A stretch of 49,515 nucleotides of DNA from Spirochaetota bacterium (GCA_024280415.1 JAJRQE010000222.1:1-49515), one strand, 5' to 3'; counted from the stretch's first letter, positions 24,815 to 33,180 are shown. The notes: generated by a model from the letters alone, not told the origin. Made by a program: numbers and translations.

Positions 24815-25735
24815 TTATCTCTTGTAATAATCAGTAAACGACTTGCCAAGACCGGCATATCTTGCATCAACTTCTTTTTCTTTAGCAAGATCTTTCTCTT
24901 TAAACCAGGTTCTGAAATACTTATTAAGATAATTTCTTCGTTTGTCAAAATTATTTACTATTAAATTAACAGCAGTTTCTGTATTATCGAAAATTTCTTT
25001 CGTGAAAACTGTATTACAAATTCCCTTTAGTACAGATTTTTTAATTTTCATCATTATATTCAATCGCTGTTCAAAATCTTCAATAGAAAACATTTCAAAA
25101 TTTTCGGGTTTAAGCAATGTAAGAAATCTGGTTTTTTCTTCTCTATGCCAACCAAACTTATCTTCCATACCGTGAATTTTCATTTCTTCTGTTTCCATGT
25201 CAGCTTTATCATAATCTATTACAACAATATAAGGTTTGCTATCATCGTCATGAATAACCATATAATTATTGGGATTTCTATCTTCATCAAAAAATAGCCA
25301 TCTATTAATTAAGTCATTACCAAGCATTTTCATAAAAGGTGGATCAAGATAATTATAGCTACCAATCTGCATGGCATTTTGAATATATTTTGTAGAACGA
25401 TAAAACTTACCTTCATGCTTAACAAGAATTGTAGGTGCAGCAGGAGTTTTCATAAGAAAATCAATATAAAAAGCTATTTCCTGGTATTTATGCATAGGTG
25501 CTTCGCTGTCTGGTATATATTTCATCAACCATGGATCACCATTTTTATCAGTTGCTCCAGTATAGCCGCGTATCTTAGCTGTAAAGGGTACAATGGATTC
25601 ATCCCCAAAGTTATTTAGTTCCAAATGGTCTAATGTAGCTACAACTTCATCTATAGAATTATCCAGATATAAATATTTTCTAATTTTTTTATCTACAATA
25701 ACATCATGTATTAACATATTTGTTTTATCTGCCAT
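24815..25735 (-). CDS. Atypical (PI3K/HipA-fold-like) kinase of the island
   Basis: 306-residue soluble protein with the residue pattern of atypical kinases. Lys72 in GDPWLMKYIP may be the ATP Lys, Glu86 in KYQEIAFYIDFLM the helix-C Glu, Asp152-Asn157 in EDRNPNNYMV the catalytic loop (compare DRHxxN of PI3/4-kinases), and Asp174 in VVIDYDKAD the metal-binding Asp. These are by-eye assignments; the family is not certain. All key positions are occupied, unlike the adjacent pseudokinase. AGGAG lies 7 bases before the ATG. It lies between the PPP phosphatase (19-bp gap) and the pseudokinase (7-bp gap), suggesting one transcript and opposed kinase/phosphatase activities. Confidence 0.6.
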   Translation of the reverse strand: MADKTNMLIHDVIVDKKIRKYLYLDNSIDEVVATLDHLELNNFGDESIVPFTAKIRGYTGATDKNGDPWLMKYIPDSEAPMHKYQEIAFYIDFLMKTPAAPTILVKHEGKFYRSTKYIQNAMQIGSYNYLDPPFMKMLGNDLINRWLFFDEDRNPNNYMVIHDDDSKPYIVVIDYDKADMETEEMKIHGMEDKFGWHREEKTRFLTLLKPENFEMFSIEDFEQRLNIMMKIKKSVLKGICNTVFTKEIFDNTETAVNLIVNNFDKRRNYLNKYFRTWFKEKDLAKEKEVDARYAGLGKSFTDYYKR

Positions 25736-25754
25736 AAAATAACTCCTATTCTTT

Positions 25755-26636
25755 TTAATCAGTTACTGCAAATTTTGACTGTATTTCACCATTATTTATT
25801 AAAAGATAAGGCCCCTTGGTTCCAATATTTGTATATACAATATAGTGATTTTTAATACCTATAATATCTTTCCAAATGCCAGATCTGTCTCCTGTCCCCC
25901 ACATAGGGTTGTGACCGACAATAAAAGGTGTCATTTCAGATAAACCCATTCTTTTGTTCATTTTTCTAATATCGGCTTCACCATATTCTTTCATGCTTGG
26001 GGTGCCTCTGAATTCATGAAGGCGGTTCCAGATTAATTGATGATAATAATCAGGACTGTCAACAATATTTATTATTTCTTCCCTGGTTGCTCCAAATCTA
26101 ATTGGTCCGCCATGAGTAATAACAAATCCATTCCCTATTATATATACAGGTAAAGATTCAAAAAAATCATTGACAGTTTCAACGTAAGCTTCACCACGAT
26201 GTTCAAGAAGATAGTTTTTAAACTCAAGACCCTGTTTTATTGCACTTTTGGCCAGTCTTGAGTCAAAGGTATCATGATTTCCTCTTATATAGATAATATT
26301 ATCTTTGTATTTTGTAAATAATTTAAAAACCTCTTCCAGTACAAGTAAAGAGGTTTCCATTTCCAACATTTGACCTATCTGATCATTGTGCATTCCATCA
26401 CCAACAATAATTAGAAGTAAAGTATTATTTTTAAGCTTTTTGGCATTATCTTCATGTGCTACTATTGCTTTTAAATTTTCAATGCTTCCATGAAGGTCAC
26501 CGATAACTATAACTTTTTTTTTATCTTTAGATAGATCTATTAAACCACCAGGATCACCATATTTATTTTTAATTCTATAAGGGTTGTTTCCAACAACAGA
26601 GATAATTTTTTTAATCTCCTTTGCATTTATAACCAT
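25755..26636 (-). CDS. PPP-family (calcineurin-like) metallophosphatase
   Basis: 293-residue metallophosphoesterase resembling Ser/Thr protein phosphatases. The dimetal motifs are in order: GDLHG (46-50), GDG (79-81; GDxxDRG is altered to GDGMHND), RGNHD (118-122), THGG with His175 and GHNP with His242. All metal ligands appear present. AGGAGG precedes the start. It lies in a minus-strand run after X4 (90-bp gap with its own -10 box) and just before the kinase gene, so removing phosphates placed by that kinase is the natural hypothesis. A nucleotide or other phosphoester substrate remains possible. Confidence 0.85.
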   Translation of the reverse strand: MVINAKEIKKIISVVGNNPYRIKNKYGDPGGLIDLSKDKKKVIVIGDLHGSIENLKAIVAHEDNAKKLKNNTLLLIIVGDGMHNDQIGQMLEMETSLLVLEEVFKLFTKYKDNIIYIRGNHDTFDSRLAKSAIKQGLEFKNYLLEHRGEAYVETVNDFFESLPVYIIGNGFVITHGGPIRFGATREEIINIVDSPDYYHQLIWNRLHEFRGTPSMKEYGEADIRKMNKRMGLSEMTPFIVGHNPMWGTGDRSGIWKDIIGIKNHYIVYTNIGTKGPYLLINNGEIQSKFAVTD

Positions 26637-26646
26637 TATACCTCCT

Positions 26647-26671
26647 AGGTTAACCTGAAATAATTATAACA
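26647..26671 (-). promoter_or_regulatory. Extended -10 promoter and palindrome before the phosphatase gene
   Basis: Read on the minus strand, TGTTATAAT is an extended -10 (TATAAT at 26668-26663). Starting near the predicted transcription start is a perfect 10-bp palindrome AGGTTAACCT (26647-26656), in a position to act as an operator. The ribosome site AGGAGG follows. This could uncouple the phosphatase-kinase-pseudokinase genes from X4. Confidence 0.5.
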
Positions 26672-26726
26672 GAAAAATCTTTTAAATTATAGAAAAAAAC
26701 TATATATTGCTATAGATTTGGTATTA

Positions 26727-27431
26727 TTATTTTATTTTTGAAGTAAAATCAAAAAAATCTTTGGTTGGTGAGATTTCAACATCTTCCCTCTTTAACCTAA
26801 TAAGAAGTACTTCAGGTATAATATTTGTTAAATTTTTGGTATTATCAAAAAATCCATCACGAATGTTGAAAGATTGTTTCGATATATTTATTTTTGCTCC
26901 GCTTCGCTCATATTCACCTAACTGACTCATTCTATCCAGAATTTCTAATATCGATGAATTAGTATTTTCCAGCTGATCATTATCTTCATTTAAAAATTTA
27001 CCAAGATTTTGAAGGTCTGTTATATTTAGTGGATAAATATTATAACCATCATCAGAACGATGGTAGGAATACTCTACAATCCCCAATATTGAAAGAAGTA
27101 CTTTAGAATAAATTTGGCCAGGATGCCAGGCAGAAAGAAGATCGAAAGCTCTTTCAATAAGGAATCGATTAGGTTTAATGGTGGAAAAAAGTAATCTAGG
27201 GTCTTTATCTCCAATTAGTTCGTCCACAACCCATTTGTTATTAGTCTCAATAATTTTTAAAAATAAAAGGTAGTTTCTTGAAGTTATACCAACATGTCGT
27301 AGGTATTTTGCAAATGACATAGACGAGCCTACCTCCATTGTGGTAGCTGTGCCAAATATACCATTGAGTATAATATCCCTGTTTTTGTGGATAATACTAT
27401 CCATTTCCTCGAAAGGAAATGCATCCTGCAT
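26727..27431 (-). CDS. Island family X protein, copy 4 (X4)
   Basis: 234 residues from the ATG at 27431 (MQDAFPFEEMDSI). That start is preferred over 27479 because AGGA lies 9 bases upstream and the N-terminal length then matches the other copies. The core is shared with X1-X3: SFAKYLRHVGITSRNYLLFL, AWHPGQIYSKVLLSILGI, TDLQNLGKFLNEDNDQ, ILEILDRMSQLGEYE, SFNIRDGFFDNTKNLTNIIP. It heads the minus-strand run leading to phosphatase, kinase and pseudokinase. That ties the X family to the phosphorylation genes; X proteins could be substrates or adaptors. Function unknown. Confidence 0.8.
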   Translation of the reverse strand: MQDAFPFEEMDSIIHKNRDIILNGIFGTATTMEVGSSMSFAKYLRHVGITSRNYLLFLKIIETNNKWVVDELIGDKDPRLLFSTIKPNRFLIERAFDLLSAWHPGQIYSKVLLSILGIVEYSYHRSDDGYNIYPLNITDLQNLGKFLNEDNDQLENTNSSILEILDRMSQLGEYERSGAKINISKQSFNIRDGFFDNTKNLTNIIPEVLLIRLKREDVEISPTKDFFDFTSKIK

Positions 27432-27549
27432 GTTTTTTTGTCCTGTTTTTACCTTTTTCTGTAATATTAGTATCGTCATAGTACCTTATAAAATAAAGTT
27501 CACATGAAAAGAAATTAAATATAGTGATTTTAATTATATATACCGAAGA

Positions 27550-27555
27550 TAAAAT
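27550..27555 (+). promoter_or_regulatory. -10 box placed for a leaderless transcript
   Basis: TAAAAT ends 6 bases before the ATG at 27562, so transcription would begin on the start codon. No -35 consensus and no Shine-Dalgarno sequence is visible. Confidence 0.35.
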
Positions 27556-27561
27556 TAGAAT

Positions 27562-29397
27562 ATGAATTGGAAAAAGGAAATAGACGAATTATTTAAACTG
27601 GCATCTCTGCATTCCTGGTGCAGTCAGGTTAACGATTTAATTGTTGAGTTTAACAATAAACATAAAAAAAATAACTTAATAGTAGCTTATTTAGTTTCTA
27701 AGCTTAAGGAAAAGAATCTTCCAGGTGAATACTATATTTTGTCTCTGGTACTACTAAATTATCAGGATTATCCTACAAAAGATATTATAGAATTAGCTAT
27801 CAGCTCTTTATACGGTAAGTTAAATAAAAATGATATTCTTTTCTTTAAGGATCATCTGTTTTCCGGTAATTTCCCTCTTTCATCCAGGCTTAGCGAAGAT
27901 ATTACTAATAGATCCTTTCTTTCTTCCAAAGTAGCAATAAAAAAAGCTATGGAAATTGATTCAGTAATATCAAAAAATAATCCAATTATAACAGTTTTGT
28001 ATATGAACTTTATATTAAGTCGCGTGGATATGAATGAAGAAAATAGAGCCATGGTTGCCTTTTTATTGCTCCGGCTTGATGTTGAGCTTCCAAAAAGTTT
28101 AAATGAAAGAGTATTTAAGTACTTAGTTGAGTATAAAGATATTATTCAGGAATTACTTCAAGAGGAGAATGGTGAAACTATAATTATAGATGATATATAT
28201 AGTATAAATGAAAATATTAAAAAGATTCAAATTATACAAAAAGAGAATATTTTAGAAAAGGGAAATATCCCTGAAAGTAATTCAGTATCAGATCAGGAAA
28301 TTATTTCTGAAAACATAAAACCAGAAAATTTAAAGCTGCATAAGATAACAGGATCTGGTATAAGTATTCTAGAATACTCTACCATTAAAACAAAAACAAA
28401 TCATGAAAATACAACTTTATATAAAGAAGAAAAAAAGAGTCCCAAAATAGATATAAGTTATTTATCAGATAATATTCAAATAAAAGATAAATCAAATTTG
28501 AATAAAATGCTGTTATTAAAAAAAGATAAAATACATAAAGTTAAAAATCTGAAAGGAGATATAGAAGAAAAAATCAGATCTAAAAAAACTAAAAATCAAT
28601 CTAAAGAAGTAATAGATATAAGAAAACAAACAAAATCAGATAAAAAAGAATTATCTTCTGTTATAACAAATTTAAAAAGGAATAAAACAAATATTTTTGA
28701 TAAATCAAAAAAAAGTAAATTTGTTAACAAGACAGATATTGCGAAAAAAAGCTGGATAATAGGATTGAAGAAAAATAAGCGAATTTTAGAAAGCATTTTA
28801 GTGGGAGTTGAAAAAAATAAGACATCCATGATAGTTTCCATTACAAAAAATATCAATTTAGGTAGAAAAATATCTGTTTTTAACAAAAGATTATTAAAGA
28901 AATATATATCTGCAGGTATTGTAATAATTCTGTTTATAACTATTGCTGGACTCAAATACACTAAGTCAGTTGCAAGAGATTCTAAAGATTTGAGTTTAAA
29001 TATTATAAATGATGGCTTAATTCAAGATAAGAATTTGCTTGAGTCAGAGAGCCTGGATAACGGAATTGAATTTGTTATACCAGAAACAGATGAAACTAAA
29101 AAAGAATTAGATATAATATATCAAGAGGATATTAAGAACATTATTCCGAAGGATTTTCCACTAAATATTTCAATTAAAAATAATAAAATTATATGGGTAG
29201 TAAAGGAAGGTGAGTCTATTACAGACCTTTTTCTTGCTTTACAGGGGAATAGGCAGAATTTCAAAAATACAGCTTTAGAGAAAATTTCTAATATAACTTG
29301 GGAAAAGTTTTTTACAATTTTTAAAAATAATAATCCTGTTAGAGATTCCTATCACATAATTTATCCGGCAGAAATATTTGAATTACCTATATATTGA
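27562..29397 (+). CDS. Island membrane protein with Lys-rich linker and LysM-like C-terminus
   Basis: 611 residues. Residues 1-200 form a helical, possibly repeat-type cytoplasmic domain; about 205-440 are Lys/Ser/Asn-rich and probably disordered; one transmembrane helix lies at about 447-466 (AGIVIILFITIAGL). The outer part ends in a domain (about 540-611) beginning WVVKEGESITDLFLAL and ending NNPVRDSYHIIYPAEIFELP. This resembles LysM modules (VKxGDTLxxIA...NPxxIYPGQxLxIP), implying contact with peptidoglycan or a periplasmic glycan. It is divergent from X4 with a short spacer and has no ribosome site. It may link the cytoplasmic island proteins to the cell wall. Confidence 0.7.
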   Translation: MNWKKEIDELFKLASLHSWCSQVNDLIVEFNNKHKKNNLIVAYLVSKLKEKNLPGEYYILSLVLLNYQDYPTKDIIELAISSLYGKLNKNDILFFKDHLFSGNFPLSSRLSEDITNRSFLSSKVAIKKAMEIDSVISKNNPIITVLYMNFILSRVDMNEENRAMVAFLLLRLDVELPKSLNERVFKYLVEYKDIIQELLQEENGETIIIDDIYSINENIKKIQIIQKENILEKGNIPESNSVSDQEIISENIKPENLKLHKITGSGISILEYSTIKTKTNHENTTLYKEEKKSPKIDISYLSDNIQIKDKSNLNKMLLLKKDKIHKVKNLKGDIEEKIRSKKTKNQSKEVIDIRKQTKSDKKELSSVITNLKRNKTNIFDKSKKSKFVNKTDIAKKSWIIGLKKNKRILESILVGVEKNKTSMIVSITKNINLGRKISVFNKRLLKKYISAGIVIILFITIAGLKYTKSVARDSKDLSLNIINDGLIQDKNLLESESLDNGIEFVIPETDETKKELDIIYQEDIKNIIPKDFPLNISIKNNKIIWVVKEGESITDLFLALQGNRQNFKNTALEKISNITWEKFFTIFKNNNPVRDSYHIIYPAEIFELPIY

Positions 29398-29428
29398 AAT
29401 AGTGATTATATAGGGTTGTTATAAAATT

Positions 29429-30775
29429 CTAGATTTTAAGAAAAAATCTTGCAATTTCAAAATATATTGATAGTCCTGCAACATCGATTACAGTGGCCAT
29501 AAGGGGACCCGACATAACTGTTGGGTCATAACCCATTCTGTGTATCAGAAGAGGAGCAAGGGTTCCTATCATATTGCTGATAAGTACTACGAAAATAAGC
29601 GATGTTCCTACAATTAGCCCCTGTTCAAGACCGAGTCCCGGGGGGAGAATTATTGATCGAAGTATAATTACCAACCCTGTTATTATACCCATCATTATTC
29701 CTACAAGCAGTTCCTTGACCATAATTACACCTATCTCACGGAACTGGATCTCTCCTGTTGCAAGACCCCTGATCATAAGTGTGGAAGACTGACTCCCGGC
29801 ATTTCCCCCGGTCTGGGTTATTACAGGCATGAAGATAAAGAGAAAAGCAGCACTTATTATTACTCCCTCGTAATGGTTAAGGACATTAGTCGTAATAGTT
29901 CCTACAAGAAGGAGAACTATCAGCCAGGGCACTCTCTTTTTTACCAGACCCCAGATGGAGGTTGTCATGTAGCTTTCGGCTTCTCCTGACATGGCACCCA
30001 TTTTGTAGACATCCTCTGTCTGTTCTTCCCTGATTACATCCAGAACATCATCAAATGTTATATCTCCCAGGAGAACATTATTCTGGTCAACTACAGGAAG
30101 AGATACAAGATCGTTTGCTTCCAGTATTTTTGCTGCTTCCTCCTGGTCGGTATCTTCACGTACGGATATTACCCTTTCGTCCATAATATCTGAAATCTTC
30201 CAATCATCATTCGCAGACAGGATATTCTGAATAGATACTATTCCAATTAACCTCTGTAAATTATCAAGTACATAAATATTGTAGAGGAGTTCCACTTCGT
30301 CTGCATTTTTCCGGATAAACTCAAGAGCCTGTGAAACTTTTATGCTTGAGCGAATTGCCAGATATCTTGGATTCATTATTCCTGCTGCATCATCCTCGTC
30401 GAAACGGAGAAGAAAAAGGGTTTCTTTTTTTACCTCGTCACTCAGGCTTTCCCAGACTGCGTTCCTGACATCAGGATTAACACTCTGAACAATATCCACG
30501 AGATCATCGGGTTCCATCTCCTTGAACAATTCCTTCTTATTTTGCTCAGAGAGGGTGTGAAGTATCCTTTCCTGCTGTGGATCAGTAAGTTCTGTAATAA
30601 GATCTATTTTTTTTTCCAATGGGAGATTAAGAAAAACAAGGGTTTCCTCTTCTTCTGAAAGTACACGCCATTCTTCAGTCAGTTCGACAATATCAACTTC
30701 TTCGAGGAGTTCCCGTATCCGAACAGGATCCAGCATCTCTTTATACTCCCGTAAATGTTCAATCCATGTGCTCAT
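29429..30775 (-). CDS. mgtE: Magnesium transporter MgtE
   Basis: 448-residue Mg2+ channel. The N-terminal superhelical domain (about 1-130, with MEPDDLVDIVQSV) is followed by paired CBS domains (about 135-255), then five membrane helices with the signature TQTGGNAGSQSSTLMIRGL. GCAGGAG lies 7 bases upstream, and the start overlaps the murB stop (ATGA), so it is co-transcribed with murB. Its last 58 bp are duplicated at the far end of the island. The coding sequence is complete, so insertion did not inactivate it. Confidence 0.96.
   Translation of the reverse strand: MSTWIEHLREYKEMLDPVRIRELLEEVDIVELTEEWRVLSEEEETLVFLNLPLEKKIDLITELTDPQQERILHTLSEQNKKELFKEMEPDDLVDIVQSVNPDVRNAVWESLSDEVKKETLFLLRFDEDDAAGIMNPRYLAIRSSIKVSQALEFIRKNADEVELLYNIYVLDNLQRLIGIVSIQNILSANDDWKISDIMDERVISVREDTDQEEAAKILEANDLVSLPVVDQNNVLLGDITFDDVLDVIREEQTEDVYKMGAMSGEAESYMTTSIWGLVKKRVPWLIVLLLVGTITTNVLNHYEGVIISAAFLFIFMPVITQTGGNAGSQSSTLMIRGLATGEIQFREIGVIMVKELLVGIMMGIITGLVIILRSIILPPGLGLEQGLIVGTSLIFVVLISNMIGTLAPLLIHRMGYDPTVMSGPLMATVIDVAGLSIYFEIARFFLKI
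29431..29488. repeat. Right 58-bp direct repeat (native mgtE 3' end; att-like)
   Basis: Perfect copy of 20504-20561. Here it is continuous with the rest of mgtE and supplies its final 19 codons; the stop (TAG) is completed by two island bases. This is the expected position of the gene-proximal attachment site. Confidence 0.9.
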
Positions 30776-31710
30776 ATACTTTCTCCTGCATCCCAGTCTC
30801 CAACAAACTGAATTTCCGGTTCAAGCAAAAACCCTAGTTTTTCAAAAACAGTTTTTCGGATATATTCCACTATTCCCCTGATATCAGAAGATTTTGCATC
30901 TTTTCTGTTCACTATAATATTTCCGTGGTAATCTGCAACCTGGGCACCTCCCAATGTAAATCCCTTCAGACCCAGGGAATCAATTATTGCTCCAGTCGGC
31001 ATACCAAATGATCTGTTGTTCTTAAAGACCGAACCCGCACTTGGATATTTATAGTGCCCTTTCTTTTCCCTGTCCCCCCTGTTTCTGTTCATCCTGTTCC
31101 AAATTTTCTTCTTGTCCTCATTCTTCAATTTGAATGATGCAGAAAGAATAACCATATCTGAATCCTGGAAAGGTGATTTCTTATAGGAAAAATTGTTTGA
31201 AATAATATCAGTATCCATGCTTTTCATGTTAAGCGAATTATCCAGATATATAACTTCTGTCATAATGTCAGAGATTGAAACTCCATAACATCTCGCATTC
31301 ATCCATACAGCTCCGCCTATAGTCCCGGGCATCCCGTATATAAAATCCAGACCTGCAAGTCCCTTTTCTGCAGTAATTTCAGCAAGCCTGCTTATTGTGA
31401 ACCCTGCTTCTGCAGTGCATATACTATTGTTAAAGCTAATTTTTTTCAGTTCCTGAAGGTTCATAACGATTCCTCTTATTCCTCTGTCCGATACAACTAT
31501 ATTTGCTCCTCCTCCCAGGATAAAGAAAGGGAGATTTTGATTTTTTATAAAATCAAGGAGTTTTCTTAAATCATCCACATTCCCTGGGGTGACAAATAAA
31601 TCAGCAATACCCCCTGTTCTAAAGGTTGTATAATCGGCCATAGGAACATTTTCACGGATTTTACCCGAAATATTGATTTTTTCCAGTTTTTTACGTACAG
31701 TTATCTTCAC
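30772..31710 (-). CDS. murB: UDP-N-acetylenolpyruvoylglucosamine reductase
   Basis: 312-residue MurB, the FAD-dependent second step of UDP-MurNAc synthesis. Visible motifs: TTFRTGGIADLFVTP (FAD-binding start), ILGGGANIVVSDRGIRG, GLAGLDFIYGMPGTIGGAVWMNARCYG, SAGSVFKN (catalytic Ser) and a C-terminal GFLLEPEIQFVG with the catalytic Glu. The start is taken as GTG at 31710: a longer in-frame reading runs into cysS, and no ATG fits. There is no ribosome site, and the -10 box (TATTAT) ends 6 bases before the GTG, so the message is probably leaderless. Confidence 0.93.
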   Translation of the reverse strand: MKITVRKKLEKINISGKIRENVPMADYTTFRTGGIADLFVTPGNVDDLRKLLDFIKNQNLPFFILGGGANIVVSDRGIRGIVMNLQELKKISFNNSICTAEAGFTISRLAEITAEKGLAGLDFIYGMPGTIGGAVWMNARCYGVSISDIMTEVIYLDNSLNMKSMDTDIISNNFSYKKSPFQDSDMVILSASFKLKNEDKKKIWNRMNRNRGDREKKGHYKYPSAGSVFKNNRSFGMPTGAIIDSLGLKGFTLGGAQVADYHGNIIVNRKDAKSSDIRGIVEYIRKTVFEKLGFLLEPEIQFVGDWDAGESI

Positions 31711-31715
31711 AGATT

Positions 31716-31722
31716 TATAATA
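31716..31722. promoter_or_regulatory. Shared symmetric -10 of divergent murB and cysS
   Basis: The seven bases TATAATA read TATAAT on the plus strand (31716-31721, for cysS) and TATTAT on the minus strand (31722-31717, for murB). Predicted starts are near 31728 (28-base cysS leader) and on the murB GTG at 31710. -35 boxes are weak on both sides. Confidence 0.5.
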
Positions 31723-31755
31723 TGAAAAATCTGTAAATATTAACAGGGGAATGTA

Positions 31756-33168
31756 ATGAAACTTAATTTTTTTAATACTATGGGTAGATCTGTGCAGGAT
31801 TTTAAAACTCTGGAACCAGGTGTTGCAAAACTCTACTGCTGTGGTCCCACTGTTTATAATTATGCTCATATAGGAAATCTAAGGGCCTATCTTTTCGATG
31901 ATATCCTTAGAAGAGTCCTGGAATATGCGGGATACAAAGTTGATCATGTAGTCAATATTACCGATGTAGGGCATCTGACTGATGATAATGATGAAGGTGA
32001 AGATAAAATGGTAAAAAGTTCCAGAGAAACGGGAAAATCTGTCTGGGATATAGCGGAATTTTATACAGAAGCTTTTTTCAAAGATATTGATTCTCTGAAT
32101 ATAATCCGTCCCACTGTAACTCCAAAGGCTACTGATCATATAAATGAGATGATTGCAATGATTAAGCGTCTTGAGGAGAAGGGATTTACCTATGAGGCTG
32201 GAGGGAATATCTATTTTAATATAGATAAATCTCCTGACTACGGAAAACTTGCTTTAAGAGATCGGCAGGATCTTCATGCAGGAGCCAGGATTAAAGTAGA
32301 CAGTAATAAGAAGAATCCTCACGATTTTGTTTTATGGTTTACAAGATCAAAGTTTGAGCATCAGGCTATGGTCTGGGACAGCCCCTGGGGCAGGGGATAT
32401 CCCGGCTGGCATATAGAGTGTTCTGCAATGAGTATGAAGTATCTTGGTGAGCAGTTTGATATCCACTGTGGTGGAATTGATCATATTTCAATTCACCATA
32501 CAAACGAGATAGCCCAGTCAGAAGCCGCAACAGGCAGAAAATGGGTAAACTACTGGATGCATAATGAGTTCCTGATTATGAACAAGGGAAAGATGGCAAA
32601 ATCTTCAGGAAATTTTCTTACCCTTGATTCTCTTGCAGATGACGGTTTTAGTCCACTGGATTACAGATATTTTACTCTGGGAGGTCATTATCGGTCTCAG
32701 CTTCAGTTTTCAAAGGAATCTTTATCTGCAGCTGCCAGAGCCAGGAAGAATCTGTTTGATAAGGTTATTAGACTCAAAGGGGAAACAAATAATACACCTT
32801 CGTCTATTATAAGTCAGGAGGGTCAGATATATATTAAGAACTTTCAGGAGCATCTTTCCACCGACTTGAATACTCCAAGGGTTCTCGGAGAACTCTGGCT
32901 CATGCTGAAGGACGTCGGTCTTGGCTCCCAGGATAAACTGGCAATTATATATGAATTTGATAAGATCCTGGGGTTTAACCTGGAGAATCTGGAAGAAGTT
33001 GAGGCGGAATCTCTGGACTCCGACATTCTGGAACTGATAGATTCCAGAAATAATGCCAGAAAAGAGAAGAATTGGGAGAAGGCTGATAAGATGCGGGATA
33101 TACTTCTTGAGAAAGGAATTATCATTAAAGATACACCTAACGGTACAGAGTGGACCAGAAATGTGTAA
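31756..33168 (+). CDS. cysS: Cysteinyl-tRNA synthetase
   Basis: 470-residue class I synthetase. Zinc ligands and the HIGH region appear in [20 protein letters not shown] (HIGN about 38-41). [10 protein letters not shown] and [10 protein letters not shown] complete the zinc site, and KMAKSSGNF (about residue 279) is the KMSKS loop. The C-terminal helical anticodon-binding domain is present ([20 protein letters not shown]). The ribosome site AGGGGA lies 5 bases upstream. It is divergent from murB. Confidence 0.96.
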   Translation: MKLNFFNTMGRSVQDFKTLEPGVAKLYCCGPTVYNYAHIGNLRAYLFDDILRRVLEYAGYKVDHVVNITDVGHLTDDNDEGEDKMVKSSRETGKSVWDIAEFYTEAFFKDIDSLNIIRPTVTPKATDHINEMIAMIKRLEEKGFTYEAGGNIYFNIDKSPDYGKLALRDRQDLHAGARIKVDSNKKNPHDFVLWFTRSKFEHQAMVWDSPWGRGYPGWHIECSAMSMKYLGEQFDIHCGGIDHISIHHTNEIAQSEAATGRKWVNYWMHNEFLIMNKGKMAKSSGNFLTLDSLADDGFSPLDYRYFTLGGHYRSQLQFSKESLSAAARARKNLFDKVIRLKGETNNTPSSIISQEGQIYIKNFQEHLSTDLNTPRVLGELWLMLKDVGLGSQDKLAIIYEFDKILGFNLENLEEVEAESLDSDILELIDSRNNARKEKNWEKADKMRDILLEKGIIIKDTPNGTEWTRNV

Positions 33169-33180
33169 CCTTATTTTTCC

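Larger units (their letters stand above)
20504..29430. mobile_element. AT-rich genomic island integrated at the 3' end of mgtE
   Basis: 8927 bp lying between two identical 58-bp copies of the mgtE 3' end (the left copy is included here). mgtE is intact at the right border, while the left copy is an orphan fragment placed 8 bases after the URO-D stop. This is the pattern left by site-specific integration into a gene end, where the element restores the gene. Content is eight genes: four paralogues (X1-X4), a PPP phosphatase, an atypical kinase, a pseudokinase and a membrane protein. Base composition and Lys/Asn/Ile-rich codon use differ from both flanks. No integrase, transposase or replication gene is present, so it is non-autonomous, decayed or mobilised in trans. 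Confidence 0.75.

Noticed and set aside
24808-24948. 47-residue N-terminal extension of the pseudokinase
   Set aside because: It would overlap the kinase gene. The ATG at 24807, just after the kinase stop, is in a normal operon position.
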